The translations under genes and the position numbers were made by a program. The notes beneath the pieces are model-generated. The model had not been told where the DNA came from. It ran no database searches and was given only the letters and a program-made list of their open reading frames with translations. Positions 62,925 through 64,000 of a stretch of 64,000 nt of DNA are shown here, one piece after another. The stretch lies in NCBI RefSeq assembly GCF_024181385.1, contig NZ_CP051305.1:186001-250000 (forward strand). The letters are read 5' to 3'. The stretch is from Treponema sp. OMZ 798. Its GTDB lineage: Bacteria; Spirochaetota; Spirochaetia; Treponematales; Treponemataceae. Every line of letters begins with the position of its first letter. Within the stretch, counting starts at the first letter, position 1.

Positions 62925-64000
62925 GGGCACCTCTAAAAACCCCCTTTAAAAAAGATTAAAAAAATGATAAAATGAGGTATGAAACAAAAAGGATTATTTG
63001 ATGAAGAAGATCGTTTAAGAGTATTAAGTAACTTAGGTGATAGTCTTGAAAAATTAAACAAAAAAATAAATTGGGAAATATTCAAACCACTATTAAAAAA
63101 AGCATTAACCAAAGAGCCAAAAGGTTTAGGCGGAAGACCTGCATACGATTATGTAATGATGTTTAAAATAATAATCTTACAAAAATTATACAACATAAGT
63201 GATGATCAAACGGAATATCAAATAAACGATCGGCTATCCTTTATGAGATTTTTAGGATTGGAATTAAAAGATAAAGTACCCGATTCAAAAACAATATGGC
63301 TTTTTAAAGAAAAACTCATTGAAGCGAGAGTATCAAAAAAGTTATTTGAAAAGTTTGGAAAAGAATTAGCTAGAAATAACTTAATAGGAAAAGAGGGAAC
63401 GATAATAGATGCGACAATAGTAGAAGCTCCGATACAGCATAACAGCAAAGATGAAAATGAACAAATTAAAAACGGAAAAATCCCTGAACAATGGCAAGAA
63501 GCAAAAAATAAGGCAAAATTATCACAAAAAGACTGTGATGCTAGGTGGACAAAGAAGCACAAACGTAGCTATTACGGTTATAAAGATCATATAAAAGTAG
63601 ATAAAAAAAGTAAGCTTATATTGAAAGCAACTGTAACAGCAGCTAATGTTCATGATAGTAAAGAATTAAAAAATTTAGTTGAAAAGGAAGATGAAAGATT
63701 ATACGCAGATAGTGCCTATATAGGAGAAGAAATAGAGAGAGTTTTAAAAGCGAAAGGAATAGAAGGGCAAATTTGTGAAAGAGGAGCAAGAGGGAAACCT
63801 CTTAGTAAAAAACAAAAAATCGGTAACAGAAAAAAATCAAAAATACGGGCGAGAGTCGAACATGTATTTGGCTTTATGACAAACTCAATGAAAGGTATAT
63901 ATGTAAGAACGATAGGATTAGCTCGTGCAACATTTTCGATAATAATGATGAACTTAACATACAACTTATGCCGATATTGCTATCTAAAGAAATAAAATGA
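62925..64000 (+). mobile_element. IS5-family insertion sequence, left end and transposase
   Basis: The left end is GGGCACCTCTAAAAACCCC at 62925, just after TTAA (62920-62923) that may be part of the target duplication. It runs through the transposase gene and beyond the window. The end forms a short hairpin TTAAAGGG/CCCTTTAA with flanking DNA. The right end is not visible. Confidence 0.8.
62979..63995 (+). CDS. IS5-family transposase (DDE type)
   Basis: 338 residues with the catalytic triad Asp144 (TIIDATIVEAP), Asp244 (YADSAYIGEE) and Glu294 (RARVEHVFGFM), and the N-terminal GGRPAYDYVMMFKIIILQKLYNISDDQTEYQI. Complete and in frame, so probably active. GAGGT precedes the ATG, and the 5' region has a TAAAAT at about 62968. 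Confidence 0.95.
   Translation: MKQKGLFDEEDRLRVLSNLGDSLEKLNKKINWEIFKPLLKKALTKEPKGLGGRPAYDYVMMFKIIILQKLYNISDDQTEYQINDRLSFMRFLGLELKDKVPDSKTIWLFKEKLIEARVSKKLFEKFGKELARNNLIGKEGTIIDATIVEAPIQHNSKDENEQIKNGKIPEQWQEAKNKAKLSQKDCDARWTKKHKRSYYGYKDHIKVDKKSKLILKATVTAANVHDSKELKNLVEKEDERLYADSAYIGEEIERVLKAKGIEGQICERGARGKPLSKKQKIGNRKKSKIRARVEHVFGFMTNSMKGIYVRTIGLARATFSIIMMNLTYNLCRYCYLKK

Overview
The window is a stretch of a spirochaete chromosome, almost certainly Treponema denticola or a very close oral treponeme. The diagnosis rests on a complete dentilisin operon (prcB-prcA-prtP), the surface protease locus typical of that species, lying directly upstream of tuf and the S10/spc/alpha ribosomal gene block. 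The DNA is AT-rich, and most genes use clear AGGAG-type ribosome binding sites and TTGACA/TATAAT-like promoters. A recurring subset appears to be leaderless. No rRNA or tRNA gene was seen.

Region 1 (1-5900) is a defence island. It holds the N-terminal part of a tyrosine recombinase, a 5'-truncated hsdS cassette, a HigBA-like toxin-antitoxin pair with a palindromic operator inside its promoter, and full-length hsdR. Two recombinase-site-like repeats in opposite orientation flank the hsdS fragment and the toxin-antitoxin pair. Region 2 (5900-10800) holds an NhaC-type antiporter and a three-gene ABC importer behind a cobalamin riboswitch, so the importer probably carries vitamin B12 or a corrinoid. 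Region 3 (10800-15790) is the dentilisin operon; prcA contains a run of nine C that could slip.

Region 4 (15800-30702) begins with a consensus promoter and a 420-nt structured leader. It then runs tuf-rpsJ-rplC-rplD-rplW-rplB-rpsS-rplV-rpsC-rplP-rpmC-rpsQ-rplN-rplX-rplE-rpsN-rpsH-rplF-rplR-rpsE-rpmD-rplO-secY-rpmJ-rpsM-rpsK-rpoA-rplQ, plus a small zinc-ribbon gene, and ends at a strong terminator. adk, map, infA and rpsD are absent from the block.

Region 5 (30700-44110) is mixed housekeeping and accessory DNA: a pyrimidine-dimer glycosylase, a repeat array with a candidate small RNA, a rod-like structured element, a PHP phosphatase, acylphosphatase, an MFS transporter, GlpQ, PanE, GNAT, an Rrf2 regulator and its probable target, VapBC- and Doc-type toxin-antitoxin pairs, a lipoprotein, cardiolipin synthase with a probable AUU start, RtcB and an alpha/beta hydrolase.

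Region 6 (44100-52440) is a second defence island. Its core is a translationally coupled operon encoding a double-GHKL ATPase with a PUA/EVE-like N-terminus, a receiver-like protein, a C5 cytosine methyltransferase and a Vsr endonuclease. It is flanked by the remnant of a DNA methyltransferase start, a 73-bp tandem repeat, an XRE-ImmA pair and an HU-like DNA-binding protein. This looks like a restriction system in which two-component-style signalling parts have been recruited, and it is the most interesting object in the window. Region 7 (52440-64000) has a run of lipoprotein, membrane, TM2 and PH-like genes, GNAT and methyltransferase genes, an Imm26-like protein, and an ABC permease cut by an IS5-type insertion sequence that runs off the right edge.
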